Source: RUG563 sp964423675
GTDB taxonomy: Bacteria > Bacillota > Clostridia > Christensenellales > Aristaeellaceae
NCBI GenBank assembly: GCA_964423675.1
Contig: CAYRFP010000001.1
Coordinates: 62,001-126,000, forward strand
DNA: 64,000 bases
Direction: 5' to 3'
Shown here: positions 43,017 through 51,944 of the stretch, in pieces
Layout: every line of letters starts with the position of its first letter
Numbering within the stretch: the first letter of the stretch is position 1
Translations under genes and position numbers: made by a program
Notes under the pieces: model-generated
Told to the model about the DNA's origin: nothing
The model's database searches: none
Seen by the model: only the letters and a program-made list of their open reading frames with translations

Positions 43017-43224
43017 CCTCGTCCTCCAGGTTACGATGGTAGGTCAGCAGTCCTCGGTCAATTTCCTCCACAGCGATAGACACCGGCTTCATATCCTTGG
43101 GATCGATCAGCGGCTGAGAGCCGCCCACCAGTTCCCGGGCGCGCTTGGACGCTTCCACCACCAGAGTGTACCGGCAATCCACCTTCTTGCAAAGATCGTC
43201 AATGGCAGGCTTATTGATAGGCAT
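43009..43224 (-). CDS. rpoZ: RNA polymerase omega subunit
   Basis: 71 residues. It begins with KPAIDDLCKKVDCRYTLVVEASKRARELV, the conserved omega helix with an A-x-R-A-R-x-L core, and later reads KPVSIAVEEIDRGLL. Omega wraps the beta-prime C-terminus and helps assembly; in some bacteria it forms part of the ppGpp site. Its location between gmk and coaBC is the standard Firmicutes context. Confidence 0.95.
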   Translation of the reverse strand: MPINKPAIDDLCKKVDCRYTLVVEASKRARELVGGSQPLIDPKDMKPVSIAVEEIDRGLLTYHRNLEDEDA

Positions 43225-43244
43225 AATGAGAATCCTCCTTCATA

Positions 43245-43844
43245 TCATTCAACCACGGGGAAATACCGGGTTGTGCGCTGTTTTTCTGCCGCGATGATGG
43301 ACGAAATCTGCTGGAACGCCAATTCCAGGTCATCGTTAACCACCGCGTATTGATAAAGATGCATTTGATCAATTTCGCCCTTTGCATTTCCCAAACGGCG
43401 ATTAATCTCCACGGGATCATCCGTGTTCCGAGTATGGAGCCGAACACGCAGCGTTTCATAGGACGGGGGAAGAATAAAAATCGACACGCAATCCGGCCGC
43501 TGACGCATTACTTCCCGGGCCCCCTGCGGATCAATATCCAGCACCACGTTCAGCCCTTTTTCCATCAGTTCGTCCACCTGGGATTTCAGCGTGCCATACC
43601 GATGGGCATGCACCGTAGCATGTTCCAGAAAAGCATCCTGAGCCAGGAGCCTGTCATAGGCATCATCCGAAATAAAGAAATAGTGCACGCCTTCAATTTC
43701 TGTGCTACGGGGTGCCCGCGTTGTGACGCTAACAGAAAAGGTAAGGCTGGGATCCTCCGCCAGCAGCCGTTCGCACAAGGTGCCCTTGCCCGTGCCTGAT
43801 GGGCCGGATACCACGATCAGCATGCCCTTTCGTTCTTCCTTCAT
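43245..43844 (-). CDS. gmk: Guanylate kinase
   Basis: 199 residues. P-loop GPSGTGKGT near residue 14; GMP-binding VTTRAPRSTEIEGVHYFF; lid and Arg segments in VRLHTRNTDD. It phosphorylates GMP/dGMP to the diphosphate. ATG 43844 overlaps the remA stop by four bases; a second in-frame ATG eight codons in could also serve. The order remA-gmk-rpoZ is widely conserved. Confidence 0.96.
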   Translation of the reverse strand: MKEERKGMLIVVSGPSGTGKGTLCERLLAEDPSLTFSVSVTTRAPRSTEIEGVHYFFISDDAYDRLLAQDAFLEHATVHAHRYGTLKSQVDELMEKGLNVVLDIDPQGAREVMRQRPDCVSIFILPPSYETLRVRLHTRNTDDPVEINRRLGNAKGEIDQMHLYQYAVVNDDLELAFQQISSIIAAEKQRTTRYFPVVE

Positions 43845-44098
43845 GGTTCCTTCTTCTCCTCCCTCTCGCTGTGCATGCGGCTGGAAATCGTTTCAGGCTG
43901 AAGCGCAGAAAGCACTACGTGGCCATTATCCATGATCAGAACGGCTCTTGTTTTTCGGCCCGCCGTGGCGTCCACCAGTTTTCCCGCTTCCCGCGCTTCG
44001 CCCATCATCCGTTTTACCGGCATGGAATCTGGACCCACCACTGCGATGATCCGGTCGGACGCCACCATATTCCCAAACCCCACATTCAGCAACTTCAT
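43841..44098 (-). CDS. remA: RemA (DUF370), matrix-gene regulator
   Basis: 85 residues. It starts with LLNVGFGNMVASDRIIAVVGPDSMPVKRM and contains TAGRKTRAVLIMDNGHVVLSALQPETI, the full DUF370 signature. In Bacillus, RemA assembles as a ring-like DNA-binding oligomer that activates extracellular matrix and osmoprotection genes. The last dozen residues are a Glu/Lys-rich tail. It sits between yicC and gmk, as in Bacillus. Confidence 0.95.
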   Translation of the reverse strand: MKLLNVGFGNMVASDRIIAVVGPDSMPVKRMMGEAREAGKLVDATAGRKTRAVLIMDNGHVVLSALQPETISSRMHSEREEKKEP

Positions 44099-44111
44099 CT
44101 CTTTTACCTTT

Positions 44112-44981
44112 TTACTCTACGTTCTGAACCTGTTCGCGCAGCTTTTCAATCTCGCTTTTCGCTGCCACCACAAGCTTCGTAATCTCCGCATCTGCAGCCT
44201 TGGAGCCGATAGTGTTCACTTCCCGGTTCAACTCCTGAGTTAGAAAATCCAGCCGTCGCCCGACTTCTCCCGTCTCCGTCAGCGCCTGGCGCATCTGTGA
44301 AATATGGGACACCAACCGCGCAAGTTCCTCATCAATGGCGCAGCGGTCGGCCATCAGCGCAACTTCCTGGGCAAGACGCTGCGGATCCAGTTCATTCACT
44401 CCCAACTCGCTCAGCCGCGTCTGCAGCCTTTCCTGATAAGCCTTTGGAACGCCTGGCGCCAGCGTATCGATTTGATCACGCAAATGCGCTACCTGATCCA
44501 GATGAAAAGCCAGATCCCCCCGCAGGGCTTCGCCCTCTTTTTCCCGCATGGCATTTACATCGGCCAGTGTTTCGCTCAGCGCATCCGAGAGCAGGGAAAG
44601 CACGGCCGCCTGATCTTCCTCGCAAAGACTTACCCGGAGCACATCAGGCTGAGAGGCAATCAGAGAAAGCGCAGTTTCCTGCCCGCCCACGATTGCTTGC
44701 AGCTTTTCCAGTGCGATTTTATATTGCAGCGCCAGCCCCTCATCTACCGATACCTCCCGAGCATCCGCTCGCAGGTTCGTGTACGTGATCGTCACATCGG
44801 CATGACCGCGGCGCAGCGCGGCAGACAGCTGCTTGCGCACTGCGTCTTCGGCAAAGGACAAGGCGCGTGGCAGACGCATCGACACATCTAAAAACCGATG
44901 GTTCACCGTCTTTAGCTCCACCGTGATCTCCCGGCCATCGCGGCTTAACTGCCGTCGGCCGTACCCCGTCATGCTTCGCAT
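44112..44981 (-). CDS. YicC family endoribonuclease
   Basis: 289 residues. Begins MRSMTGYGR, the family's defining N-terminus, continues with VELKTVNHRFLDVSMRLPRAL, and ends with the conserved DFLTQELNREVNTIGSKAADAEITKLVV plus an acidic helical tail. E. coli YicC is a hexameric RNase acting on small RNAs such as RyhB. ATG 44981 is preferred over the frame start at 45020: AGGAGGGG lies nine bases upstream and the family sequence begins here. It is the first gene of the long operon, with its own promoter. Confidence 0.92.
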   Translation of the reverse strand: MRSMTGYGRRQLSRDGREITVELKTVNHRFLDVSMRLPRALSFAEDAVRKQLSAALRRGHADVTITYTNLRADAREVSVDEGLALQYKIALEKLQAIVGGQETALSLIASQPDVLRVSLCEEDQAAVLSLLSDALSETLADVNAMREKEGEALRGDLAFHLDQVAHLRDQIDTLAPGVPKAYQERLQTRLSELGVNELDPQRLAQEVALMADRCAIDEELARLVSHISQMRQALTETGEVGRRLDFLTQELNREVNTIGSKAADAEITKLVVAAKSEIEKLREQVQNVE

Positions 44982-45008
44982 GGGCAAACCCCTCCTTTTA
45001 ACCTTATA

Positions 45009-45037
45009 ATTATAGCACAAGCAAGCCCTGAATGAAA
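45009..45037 (-). promoter_or_regulatory. Promoter of the yicC-rsmA cluster
   Basis: On the minus strand TTTCAT (45032-45037), a 17-base spacer ending in TGC and a perfect TATAAT (45009-45014): an extended -10 class promoter, 27 bases before the ATG. Confidence 0.6.
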
Positions 45038-45157
45038 AGCCTAAATTTCTGCAAATTGCTTTTTTCGTATGGATTGCCTGTTTTCTCCCCTTTTGCTCTT
45101 TCCTTTCTGATGACTTTATGCTATAATACTATTGTATACAATACGGAGGATACTTCA

Positions 45158-45912
45158 ATGAAGCTAATATCTTGGAACGTAAATGGTCTGCGGGCGGCGC
45201 TGGAAAAGGGTTTTCTGGATTCCTTTTCCACGTTGGATGCGGATGTTTTTTGCTTGCAGGAAACAAAATGCCAGGAAGGGCAGGTTACTTTGCCGCTGTA
45301 AGGTTATCACCAATATTGGCATTATGCTGAAAAGAAGGGCTATTCAGGCACAGCCATTTTTTCCCGGCAACCCGCTTTATTTGTCCGCTACGGCATGGGC
45401 GTAGATGAATTCGACCATGAGGGGCGCTTAATCACACTGGACATGGGCGAATACTATCTGATTACGTTCTACACGCCCAATTCCCAGGATGGGCTACGGC
45501 GATTGAAATACCGAATGGCGTGGGAGGATGCATTTCTGTCGTATCTGAAGGGGCTGGAGAAGGAAAAGCCTGTGGTATTCTGTGGGGATCTTAATGTGGC
45601 GCATCAGGAAATCGATCTGAAAAATCCAACCACAAACCGACAAAACGCCGGCTTTACCCAGCAAGAACGAGATAAAATGACTGCCCTGCTTGACAGTGGC
45701 TTTGTGGACACCTTCCGCTTCTTCCATCCAGACGAGACAGGGGCCTATTCCTGGTGGAGTTATCGCTTCCATGCCCGGGAAAAAAACGCGGGAGGCGCAT
45801 TGACTATTTTCTCGTGTCGTCCTGCCTTGCGCCACGACTTCAAAGCGCGACAATCCATTCCCAGATCCTTGGCTCAGATCATTGCCCGGTTGAACTGCAA
45901 ATAGCTTTGTAA
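45158..45912 (+). pseudogene. Broken exonuclease III (xth/exoA) gene
   Basis: The gene starts MKLISWNVNGLRAALEKGFLDSF and LQETKCQEGQ, a perfect ExoIII/ApeA start. An in-frame TAA at 45299-45301 stands where homologues read L-P-x-GYYQYW. The frame then continues with GYHQYWHYAEKKGYSGTAIF, TFYTPNSQ, GDLNVAH and YSWWSYRFHAREKNA. After 45793 one T is missing from the expected GGATGG. Correcting that restores RIDYF...GSDHCPVELQ to TAA 45910-45912. Without the correction the active-site Asp-His near the C-terminus is lost. Two independent lesions make expression of active AP endonuclease implausible. An ATACGGAGGATACTTCAATG ribosome binding site is still intact. Confidence 0.9.
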
Positions 45913-45935
45913 ACACATCAGAAAAGAGGCGCAGC

Positions 45936-47348
45936 ATGAATCTTCTGCATAAGCTTTTCCAAATCAAAAAGCCTGATCATTCTGTCTTGAATGCGCAGGA
46001 AACCGTGGATCTTTACAAGCAGAACATCACCATCGCCTGGCCGTCAACAGTGGAAGGCGCGCTAATGAGCATCATCAGTTCCGTAGACACCGCCATGGTC
46101 GGGACGCTGGGAACCGCCGCTATTGCTGCTGTTGGGCTGACCTCGCAGCCACGCATGATTCTGCTAATCGTGGTGCAGGCACTGTGCGTTGGTACCACTG
46201 CTATCTGCGCTCGGCGCAAAGGAGCGGGAGATCAGGCGGGCGCTAACAGCTGCCTGAATCAGTCCATGGCGGTAATATCTATTCTGGGCGTTTTGATGAC
46301 GCTGTTGGGATATCTGGGTGCGGAATGGCTTATGCGCCTGGCTGGAGCCAATGAAGACACCCTGGAAATGAGCGTTTCTTACTTCAAAATTATCAGTCTG
46401 GGCATGGTTTTCAATTGCTGGAGTTTATGTATTTGCGCTGCCTTGCGCGCTATTGGCCAGACCCAGATTACCATGATTACGAACATTGCCGCCAATTTGA
46501 TCAATGTTTGCCTGAATTATCTGCTGATTAATGGCCATTTCGGTTTCCCAGCGCTTGGCGTTCGTGGCGCGGCAATTGCCACAGTTTGCGGCACGATTGT
46601 CTCCTGCTTCATCGCGATTGGCTTTGCCTGTAAGAAAGGCGGCTATTATCATTTGCGTTTCCCACGCTTTGATCGCGTCACCCTGAGCAGCCTGAGCAAC
46701 GTTGGATCAGGCTCCATACTGGAAGCCGCATGTCTGCGCATTGGCTTCTTTGTCACTGCAAAAATGGTGGCTGGGACTGGAACGGACGCTTTCGCAGCCT
46801 ACCAGATTGTGTCCCAGGTTTCCTCTCTCTCCTTCACTTTGGGCGACGGCGTGGCCAGCGCGGCTACCGCGCTGGTTGGCCAAAGTCTGGGCGCAAACCG
46901 CAAGGATCTGGCCCGGGCACATGTGACGGTAGGCCGCAAGATTGGCATTGTGGTTTCTCTGGCACTCATCTTCGTTATTTTCCTGCTCCGGCGGCAATTG
47001 GCGCTGCTTTTCACCACAGATGAAGTTGTCATTCAGGGCGTAACTATTTCATTCTATGTACTAATGCTGGGCTTGCTACCACAAAACGGGCGTGTAATCT
47101 ATTCCGGCTGTCTGCGGGGCGCTGGTGATGTAAAATACGTGGCGGCATGTGCCCTCATCAGTGTAACCTTACTTCGCCCGATCCTGACCTATGTGTTCTG
47201 TTATCCGCTGGAAGCGCTGATGCCCGGCTATTTTATCGCGATTATGGGGCCGTGGATTGCTTTTGTGATCGATGCGTTTGTTCGCCAGGCGCTGTTGGGC
47301 CGACGCATCCGCAAGGACGATACATGGCTGGAAAAGAAAATCGCGTAG
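45936..47348 (+). CDS. MATE family efflux transporter (second copy)
   Basis: 470 residues, 12 helices in two MatE repeats. Helix 1 reads ITIAWPSTVEGALMSIISSVDTAMVG; the LTSQPRM and LGVRGAAIATV motifs match those of the MATE gene at 9003-10457, so the two are paralogues. The protein exports organic cations or drugs with a cation gradient; the substrate is unknown. GAGGCGCAGC lies just before the ATG. It lies 23 bases after the broken exonuclease gene, so both may share a transcript. Confidence 0.9.
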   Translation: MNLLHKLFQIKKPDHSVLNAQETVDLYKQNITIAWPSTVEGALMSIISSVDTAMVGTLGTAAIAAVGLTSQPRMILLIVVQALCVGTTAICARRKGAGDQAGANSCLNQSMAVISILGVLMTLLGYLGAEWLMRLAGANEDTLEMSVSYFKIISLGMVFNCWSLCICAALRAIGQTQITMITNIAANLINVCLNYLLINGHFGFPALGVRGAAIATVCGTIVSCFIAIGFACKKGGYYHLRFPRFDRVTLSSLSNVGSGSILEAACLRIGFFVTAKMVAGTGTDAFAAYQIVSQVSSLSFTLGDGVASAATALVGQSLGANRKDLARAHVTVGRKIGIVVSLALIFVIFLLRRQLALLFTTDEVVIQGVTISFYVLMLGLLPQNGRVIYSGCLRGAGDVKYVAACALISVTLLRPILTYVFCYPLEALMPGYFIAIMGPWIAFVIDAFVRQALLGRRIRKDDTWLEKKIA

Positions 47349-47477
47349 TCTCTGCGCCGATGCTTTCGGCCCGCAGAAGAAAAGTTGTTTACTTCTTCGG
47401 TTTCTTGGATTATAATGAATAAACAGGCAGCCCCAATTACGCTCAAGCCATCGGCTAAAGAAACGGAGGTTATTTTC

Positions 47478-48326
47478 ATGAAAACGATTGGGTTTGTGGA
47501 TTACTATATCAACGAATGGCATGCGGACAACTATCCGCGCTGGATAAATGAAGCCAGCGAAACCCTGGGCCTGGAATACCAGGTTCGCTATTGCTGGGCC
47601 GAGATGGATGTCTCCCCTGTCAATGGCAAAAACACCGCTGAATGGTGTGAAGCGCATCAGGTTACCCGTTGCGCCACCATTGAAGAATTGTGCAATCTCT
47701 GCGATCATGTGATCGTGCTTGCCCCCTCCAACCCTGAAAAGCATCTGGAGTATGCTCAGGAGGTTCTCAAATACGGCAAGCGCTCCTATATCGATAAGAC
47801 CTTCGCTCCGGATTTGGCCACGGCAGAAAAAATCTTCTCCATCGGTCAGGCGCATGGCACGCAATTCTTCAGCACATCTGCGCTGCGCTACGCCAGCGAA
47901 CTGGACGCCTTAAAGGGCGCGACTTCTAACGCCATCATCACCGGCGGCGGCAAGCTGTTTGAAGAATACATTATTCATCTTGTAGAAATGGCCGTGGTTC
48001 TCTTCCCGGAAAGCCACTTTGTGCGGGCCAAAACCGAGTGTGTAGGAAAGCAACGAATCTGCCGTTGCCAGAGCGAAGATGGCAAGGAAGCCGTTTTGGT
48101 TTATTCCCCCTCGTTCGGCTATTCCGTCACAGCAGAATCTCAGGAGCATACCTTCTCCTCGGTCAACGTGTCCTCCCCCTTCTTTGTAAACCTGATTGAG
48201 GATATTCTGCGTTTCTTCGAAAGCGGCGCTCTGCCCTTTCCCTCGGAGCAGACAATCGAAGCTATGCGGCTGCGGGATGCGCTGTTGAAGAGTGAAAAAC
48301 AAGACGGCGCCTGGCTTTCTCTGTAA
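47478..48326 (+). CDS. Gfo/Idh/MocA-family oxidoreductase-like protein
   Basis: 282 residues. The central NAD-binding-type segment HVIVLAPSNPEKHLEYAQEVLKYGKRSYIDKTFAPDLATAEKI matches the Gfo/Idh pattern (VxxxTPxxxHxxxAxxALxxGKHVxxEKP with Lys in the EKP-like DKTFA). However, the N-terminus MKTIGFVDYYINEW lacks the G-x-G-x-x-G dinucleotide loop, and the C-terminal domain is short. It may bind a sugar-like substrate without full oxidoreductase function. ATG 47478 is used, not the upstream frame, because GGAGG is eight bases before it. Convergent with the GH106-like gene; a link in sugar catabolism is inferred only. Confidence 0.68.
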   Translation: MKTIGFVDYYINEWHADNYPRWINEASETLGLEYQVRYCWAEMDVSPVNGKNTAEWCEAHQVTRCATIEELCNLCDHVIVLAPSNPEKHLEYAQEVLKYGKRSYIDKTFAPDLATAEKIFSIGQAHGTQFFSTSALRYASELDALKGATSNAIITGGGKLFEEYIIHLVEMAVVLFPESHFVRAKTECVGKQRICRCQSEDGKEAVLVYSPSFGYSVTAESQEHTFSSVNVSSPFFVNLIEDILRFFESGALPFPSEQTIEAMRLRDALLKSEKQDGAWLSL

Positions 48327-48353
48327 CATCAGCTTTTGACAGAAAAAACATAA

Positions 48354-48392
48354 AACGCAAGGAATGAAGGCCATTCATTCCTTGCGTTTTTT
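48354..48392 (+). terminator. Terminator of the oxidoreductase gene
   Basis: Perfect 15-base stem AACGCAAGGAATGAA / TTCATTCCTTGCGTT with a five-base loop and six T. Confidence 0.9.
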
Positions 48393-48422
48393 AGTGCATT
48401 TTCAAAATCACGCTCAGGTATG

Positions 48423-48450
48423 AAAAAGACGCTTGAAAACAAGCGTCTTT
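48423..48450 (-). terminator. Terminator of the GH106-like gene
   Basis: Perfect 11-base stem AAAGACGCTTG / CAAGCGTCTTT with a four-base loop; the minus strand continues into a T-run. It starts eight bases past the stop at 48459. Confidence 0.85.
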
Positions 48451-48458
48451 GAAATCTT

Positions 48459-51400
48459 TTATTCGCCCTGTTCGATTTCAAACACATCTGGTGCTTTCAA
48501 TGGACCAGTCTGCCGCAATTGGTATCCATAGGCCCACAGGCTGCCCTTTGTACGCCAGGCGTTTGGAGAACAATAATTATCCTCATCGTCCAGAACATTA
48601 TGAACAATGCCGAATGTGTTGAAACGATTGCCATAGACGGTAAGATCCAGTGTATTCTTCCCTGGGTGAGTAGGTGCTGTGTCCACGGTATATGGCGAAA
48701 TAGCAATTGCCCCCTGCTCCACGCCGTTGAGCGCCACAGTCATCACCGGGCAACGGAACTTGTTCAGCTGCACCCGCAGCGGACACCCAGTTCCTTCCAC
48801 TTCCATGTGGTAGGTCACCGTTCCGCCATAGAAGGGAAGCCCCTCCATGATCCAATCACCAAAGCCCATTTGACGCACCGGCGCCGTAATGACCGCCTTT
48901 CTGCTCGCTACACGAACGCCGAAATCGCCCAGCAGATACATGCTTTCCACATCCGTTTTGCGGCAGAACGGCATGGAGACCTCCAAAATGTTTTTTCCTG
49001 CCTTCACTTCTCCCAGCGCTACGCGGTAGATATCTCGGTCTACATAGCGACCGATGGGCGCGGAGGTAATCTTCTTTCCGTTAAACGTGATCTGACAATC
49101 CTGCGGATGCTCAAGCGCCAGTTCTGTGCCTGAGATCATTCGTTCAGCTTCTACGGTAAAACGTAAATGCAAGGTATGACAGGGAGCCTGATTCTCCTGC
49201 ATAACCCACGGCTGCGGATACGCTTCCATGCGATAGGGCAAACCCAGCTGATCGCGGAACTTGTTGTCAATGCGCAGAATTTCTTCTTCTGGATGCCAGG
49301 GTCCTTCATCAAAGGCGTATTCCGCCATGTCGAGCAACAGCACATTAGGTTCCGAAAGTGTAACTGAAACGCGAGGCTCTACAGCCACAGGCAAAAGCCG
49401 CGGTTCTTTATTTTCCCGTTGCGCTTGGCATACGCCCGCAGCTGGAACAAACCGAACCAAAAGGCTGTCCTGGGCATACAGGGTGGCCTCCAAGTAGGTG
49501 TAGCCTTTCTGCCGGGTCACTTGTCTGGATTCCACCTTCCCATTCCAGGCATCGTATACCTTTGCATCCCATGCTCCCCGCAGCCGCAAAGTGATCTTCT
49601 GCTCCATGGTACGATCTTTTTTCATCCGCATCATCCGGGGATGATCCTTGGTGGACGCATCCGCGCCTACCACATTTTCCAGGCTTTTAGGAGATTTATG
49701 CGCAACGAATACCCAGCGTTCTCCTCCATCGTCCCGTGTCTGTGTAATCAGGTTATCTGTATGTTGGCCGTCGCTTTCGAAAATATCCAGATCGCTCACG
49801 CCGTCCAGCGCATTGAGCAGTTGAAAACGATGGAAGCTAACCCATTCGCACTCCCGTACAAATGCCTTCACTTCCTCACTGGGCGCGCCATCCAAATATT
49901 CTGGCGTATAGCCCGTGAAAAGAATGCGTCCGCCCGCCTGCTTAAATTCCCGCAGCATGCGCAAAGTGGAGGAACGCATGGTTAGCATGTTGGGAGCCAG
50001 AATGGTGGAGTAGGACATTTCACCCATTTGTGCCCTGCCGTCGCTGCAGCCCTTATAAAGCTGCTCCATCAGGGATTCACAAATCAAATCGAAATCCTTT
50101 GTATCACCAATCAGCCAGCTGGTGAGCATCTCAAAGTTTTCATCCAGGGCCCGGCGAAGCTGCCCGGTCTTTTCCTCTGTGCCATAGGCCAGCCAATAGG
50201 ATTCCACCGGATGCAAAACGCCAAGGTTTGTGCAGAATTTTCCGCGGGTCAAAGCGGTATTCACGCGGGAGAAATAGTTTTCTACACGCTTATATTCCTT
50301 ATACCACGGAGACTGATAGCCGATAGATGCGGGATAATCCCGCTTGGCTTCTCCTGCCATTCCCGTCCAAGAAAGGTGGAGTGTACGCACCGTGCAGCCC
50401 AGTGCCGCCTGCCAATCGCCCAGAAGCTTATGGCCCCGGAAATCAAAATCCCAGTTGGTCACGCCGTACATTTCTGACAGCATGGCTTCCCTGCCAAACT
50501 GATGCACCGTGCTCTGGCATTGCTTGGCTGTATTATATTCCGTGCGGAAAGCAAGCATGTCAATGCCCGGCAGTTTCATGGCCCGGTAAAAGCGCATTGC
50601 TTCGCCAACGGCCATACTTTGCAGCTTCAGCGTAGCCTCCCGCATCACATGGCCAGTCAACGCAATGTCGTGCTGATCGCACCATGCGCCTAATTGATCC
50701 CCATAGGCGCTGACGAAACGTTCGGTTAGATGATCGTGGTAACGGTAACGAATCTGAGAATAGCCTTCCCGTCGGTCAAAGAACAACTCCGGCAAATGAT
50801 CCATCAGATCCACGCCGTAAGCCTGAAGGTAGGTATCAGGCAGATCGTCCGTAAAAGGGATGGAAATCAGCTGTCGATCCGTTGCTTTTCCAAGGCAACG
50901 CTTGAACGAAAACTGTGGCTCATCGGTAAAGATAGCGGGGATCGTCTTGCCAAATTCCTTGCCTACAGCCTTATAATAACTTTCATGGGTCACCCGGATG
51001 AATTCCTGAACCATCTCCGGATCCAGCAAATTGGCATATGCCTGATCATTAAACCAGGGGTTCTTCCCTGAGATTTCCAGATAGGCATACCAAAGGGTAT
51101 CAGCAGGCGCAGATGCTGCTTCATCTTCTGTCAACCGACGATAGCCCGTCAGCCATCCTTCTTCATCAAGTTCCACGGAATAAACCGCCAGCAGCCGGCG
51201 ATTGTTACTCCGTATACATTTTCCATTGGCAATGATTTTCCAGGGATCCGTTTTCTCCAAGTCCCCCGCCGGTTCCGGACTAAAAATCAGCATCCGGGCG
51301 CGATATTTTTCGTTGCTTGTAATATAACCGCCGCCATAGCCCGAAGGCCAGCGATCCTCATCATACAGCCACGCCCGCATGTGTTGCTTCTCGGCCACCT

Positions 51401-51638
51401 TCACAGCATAGCTAATGCGCTCCATAAATTCTTCCTTCAAATAAGGCAAGCTCATACCGGTACGGCTATGCAAAATGCTGCCTCCAAGCCCCATTTCCTG
51501 AAACATATTGGTCATGAAATCAATATCTTCATGATTCATCGCGCAGTTCCACGACCAAAAAGAAATGCCACGATACGCCGCAGGTGGGTTCTTGAAATTT
51601 TCCTCGTTAAAGGGCGCATTTTTTTCTGGATAAAGCAT
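48459..51638 (-). CDS. Large glycoside hydrolase, GH106-like (alpha-L-rhamnosidase type)
   Basis: 1059 residues, cytosolic (no signal peptide). The N-terminus FKNPPAAYRGISFWSWNCAM, then GGSILHSRTGMSLPYLKEEFMERI and WLYDEDRWPSGYGGG, are landmarks I associate with GH106 and its relatives. A catalytic-type TDEPQFSF lies near residue 235. The C-terminal part has beta-sandwich, carbohydrate-binding-like segments (ITFNGKKITSAPIG). GH106 inverting enzymes release L-rhamnose from plant or bacterial polysaccharides. The frame opens at 51812, but ATG 51638 is chosen: AAAGGA lies six bases upstream and the homologous start follows. No transporter or other rhamnose gene is nearby. Confidence 0.75.
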   Translation of the reverse strand: MLYPEKNAPFNEENFKNPPAAYRGISFWSWNCAMNHEDIDFMTNMFQEMGLGGSILHSRTGMSLPYLKEEFMERISYAVKVAEKQHMRAWLYDEDRWPSGYGGGYITSNEKYRARMLIFSPEPAGDLEKTDPWKIIANGKCIRSNNRRLLAVYSVELDEEGWLTGYRRLTEDEAASAPADTLWYAYLEISGKNPWFNDQAYANLLDPEMVQEFIRVTHESYYKAVGKEFGKTIPAIFTDEPQFSFKRCLGKATDRQLISIPFTDDLPDTYLQAYGVDLMDHLPELFFDRREGYSQIRYRYHDHLTERFVSAYGDQLGAWCDQHDIALTGHVMREATLKLQSMAVGEAMRFYRAMKLPGIDMLAFRTEYNTAKQCQSTVHQFGREAMLSEMYGVTNWDFDFRGHKLLGDWQAALGCTVRTLHLSWTGMAGEAKRDYPASIGYQSPWYKEYKRVENYFSRVNTALTRGKFCTNLGVLHPVESYWLAYGTEEKTGQLRRALDENFEMLTSWLIGDTKDFDLICESLMEQLYKGCSDGRAQMGEMSYSTILAPNMLTMRSSTLRMLREFKQAGGRILFTGYTPEYLDGAPSEEVKAFVRECEWVSFHRFQLLNALDGVSDLDIFESDGQHTDNLITQTRDDGGERWVFVAHKSPKSLENVVGADASTKDHPRMMRMKKDRTMEQKITLRLRGAWDAKVYDAWNGKVESRQVTRQKGYTYLEATLYAQDSLLVRFVPAAGVCQAQRENKEPRLLPVAVEPRVSVTLSEPNVLLLDMAEYAFDEGPWHPEEEILRIDNKFRDQLGLPYRMEAYPQPWVMQENQAPCHTLHLRFTVEAERMISGTELALEHPQDCQITFNGKKITSAPIGRYVDRDIYRVALGEVKAGKNILEVSMPFCRKTDVESMYLLGDFGVRVASRKAVITAPVRQMGFGDWIMEGLPFYGGTVTYHMEVEGTGCPLRVQLNKFRCPVMTVALNGVEQGAIAISPYTVDTAPTHPGKNTLDLTVYGNRFNTFGIVHNVLDDEDNYCSPNAWRTKGSLWAYGYQLRQTGPLKAPDVFEIEQGE

Positions 51639-51944
51639 ATCTTTTCCTTTCATCGCAACAGTCGCTTTGGATTGGGAAACGATCCCGGCGGCTGAAATTT
51701 CCTGTTGAAACGCAGTTCCGTCCATGGGAGAATGTATTAATGTCCCTGCGCAGTGTATTTCTTTCGCCACGAACCCGCGCAAATCCTTCTCCAAACGATC
51801 ATAAAGGAGCAAAAACGCGCAAGGCCGCTACGCATTGGTTCTTCGCTTTTTCTCCGCAAGGTGTATAATTATTTTGCATTTTTCTAAATCATCGACAGCG
51901 AGGCGTTTCTATCTCGTCTACATAAGCGAAGGAGGTGAATGAGC
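51639..51944. promoter_or_regulatory. Divergent intergenic region, GH106-like gene / sigma factor
   Basis: 306 bases with no gene I accept. The frame of the GH106-like protein extends into it for 58 codons, but without homology or a ribosome binding site. On the plus strand a TATAAT (51864-51869) without a clear -35 lies 76 bases before the sigma gene. No promoter is convincing for the minus direction. Confidence 0.4.

Noticed and set aside
51639..51812. 58-codon N-terminal extension of the GH106-like protein
   Set aside because: Homology-like sequence begins at MLYPEKN; the extension has no motif and no ribosome binding site at its start, whereas AAAGGA sits six bases before ATG 51638.
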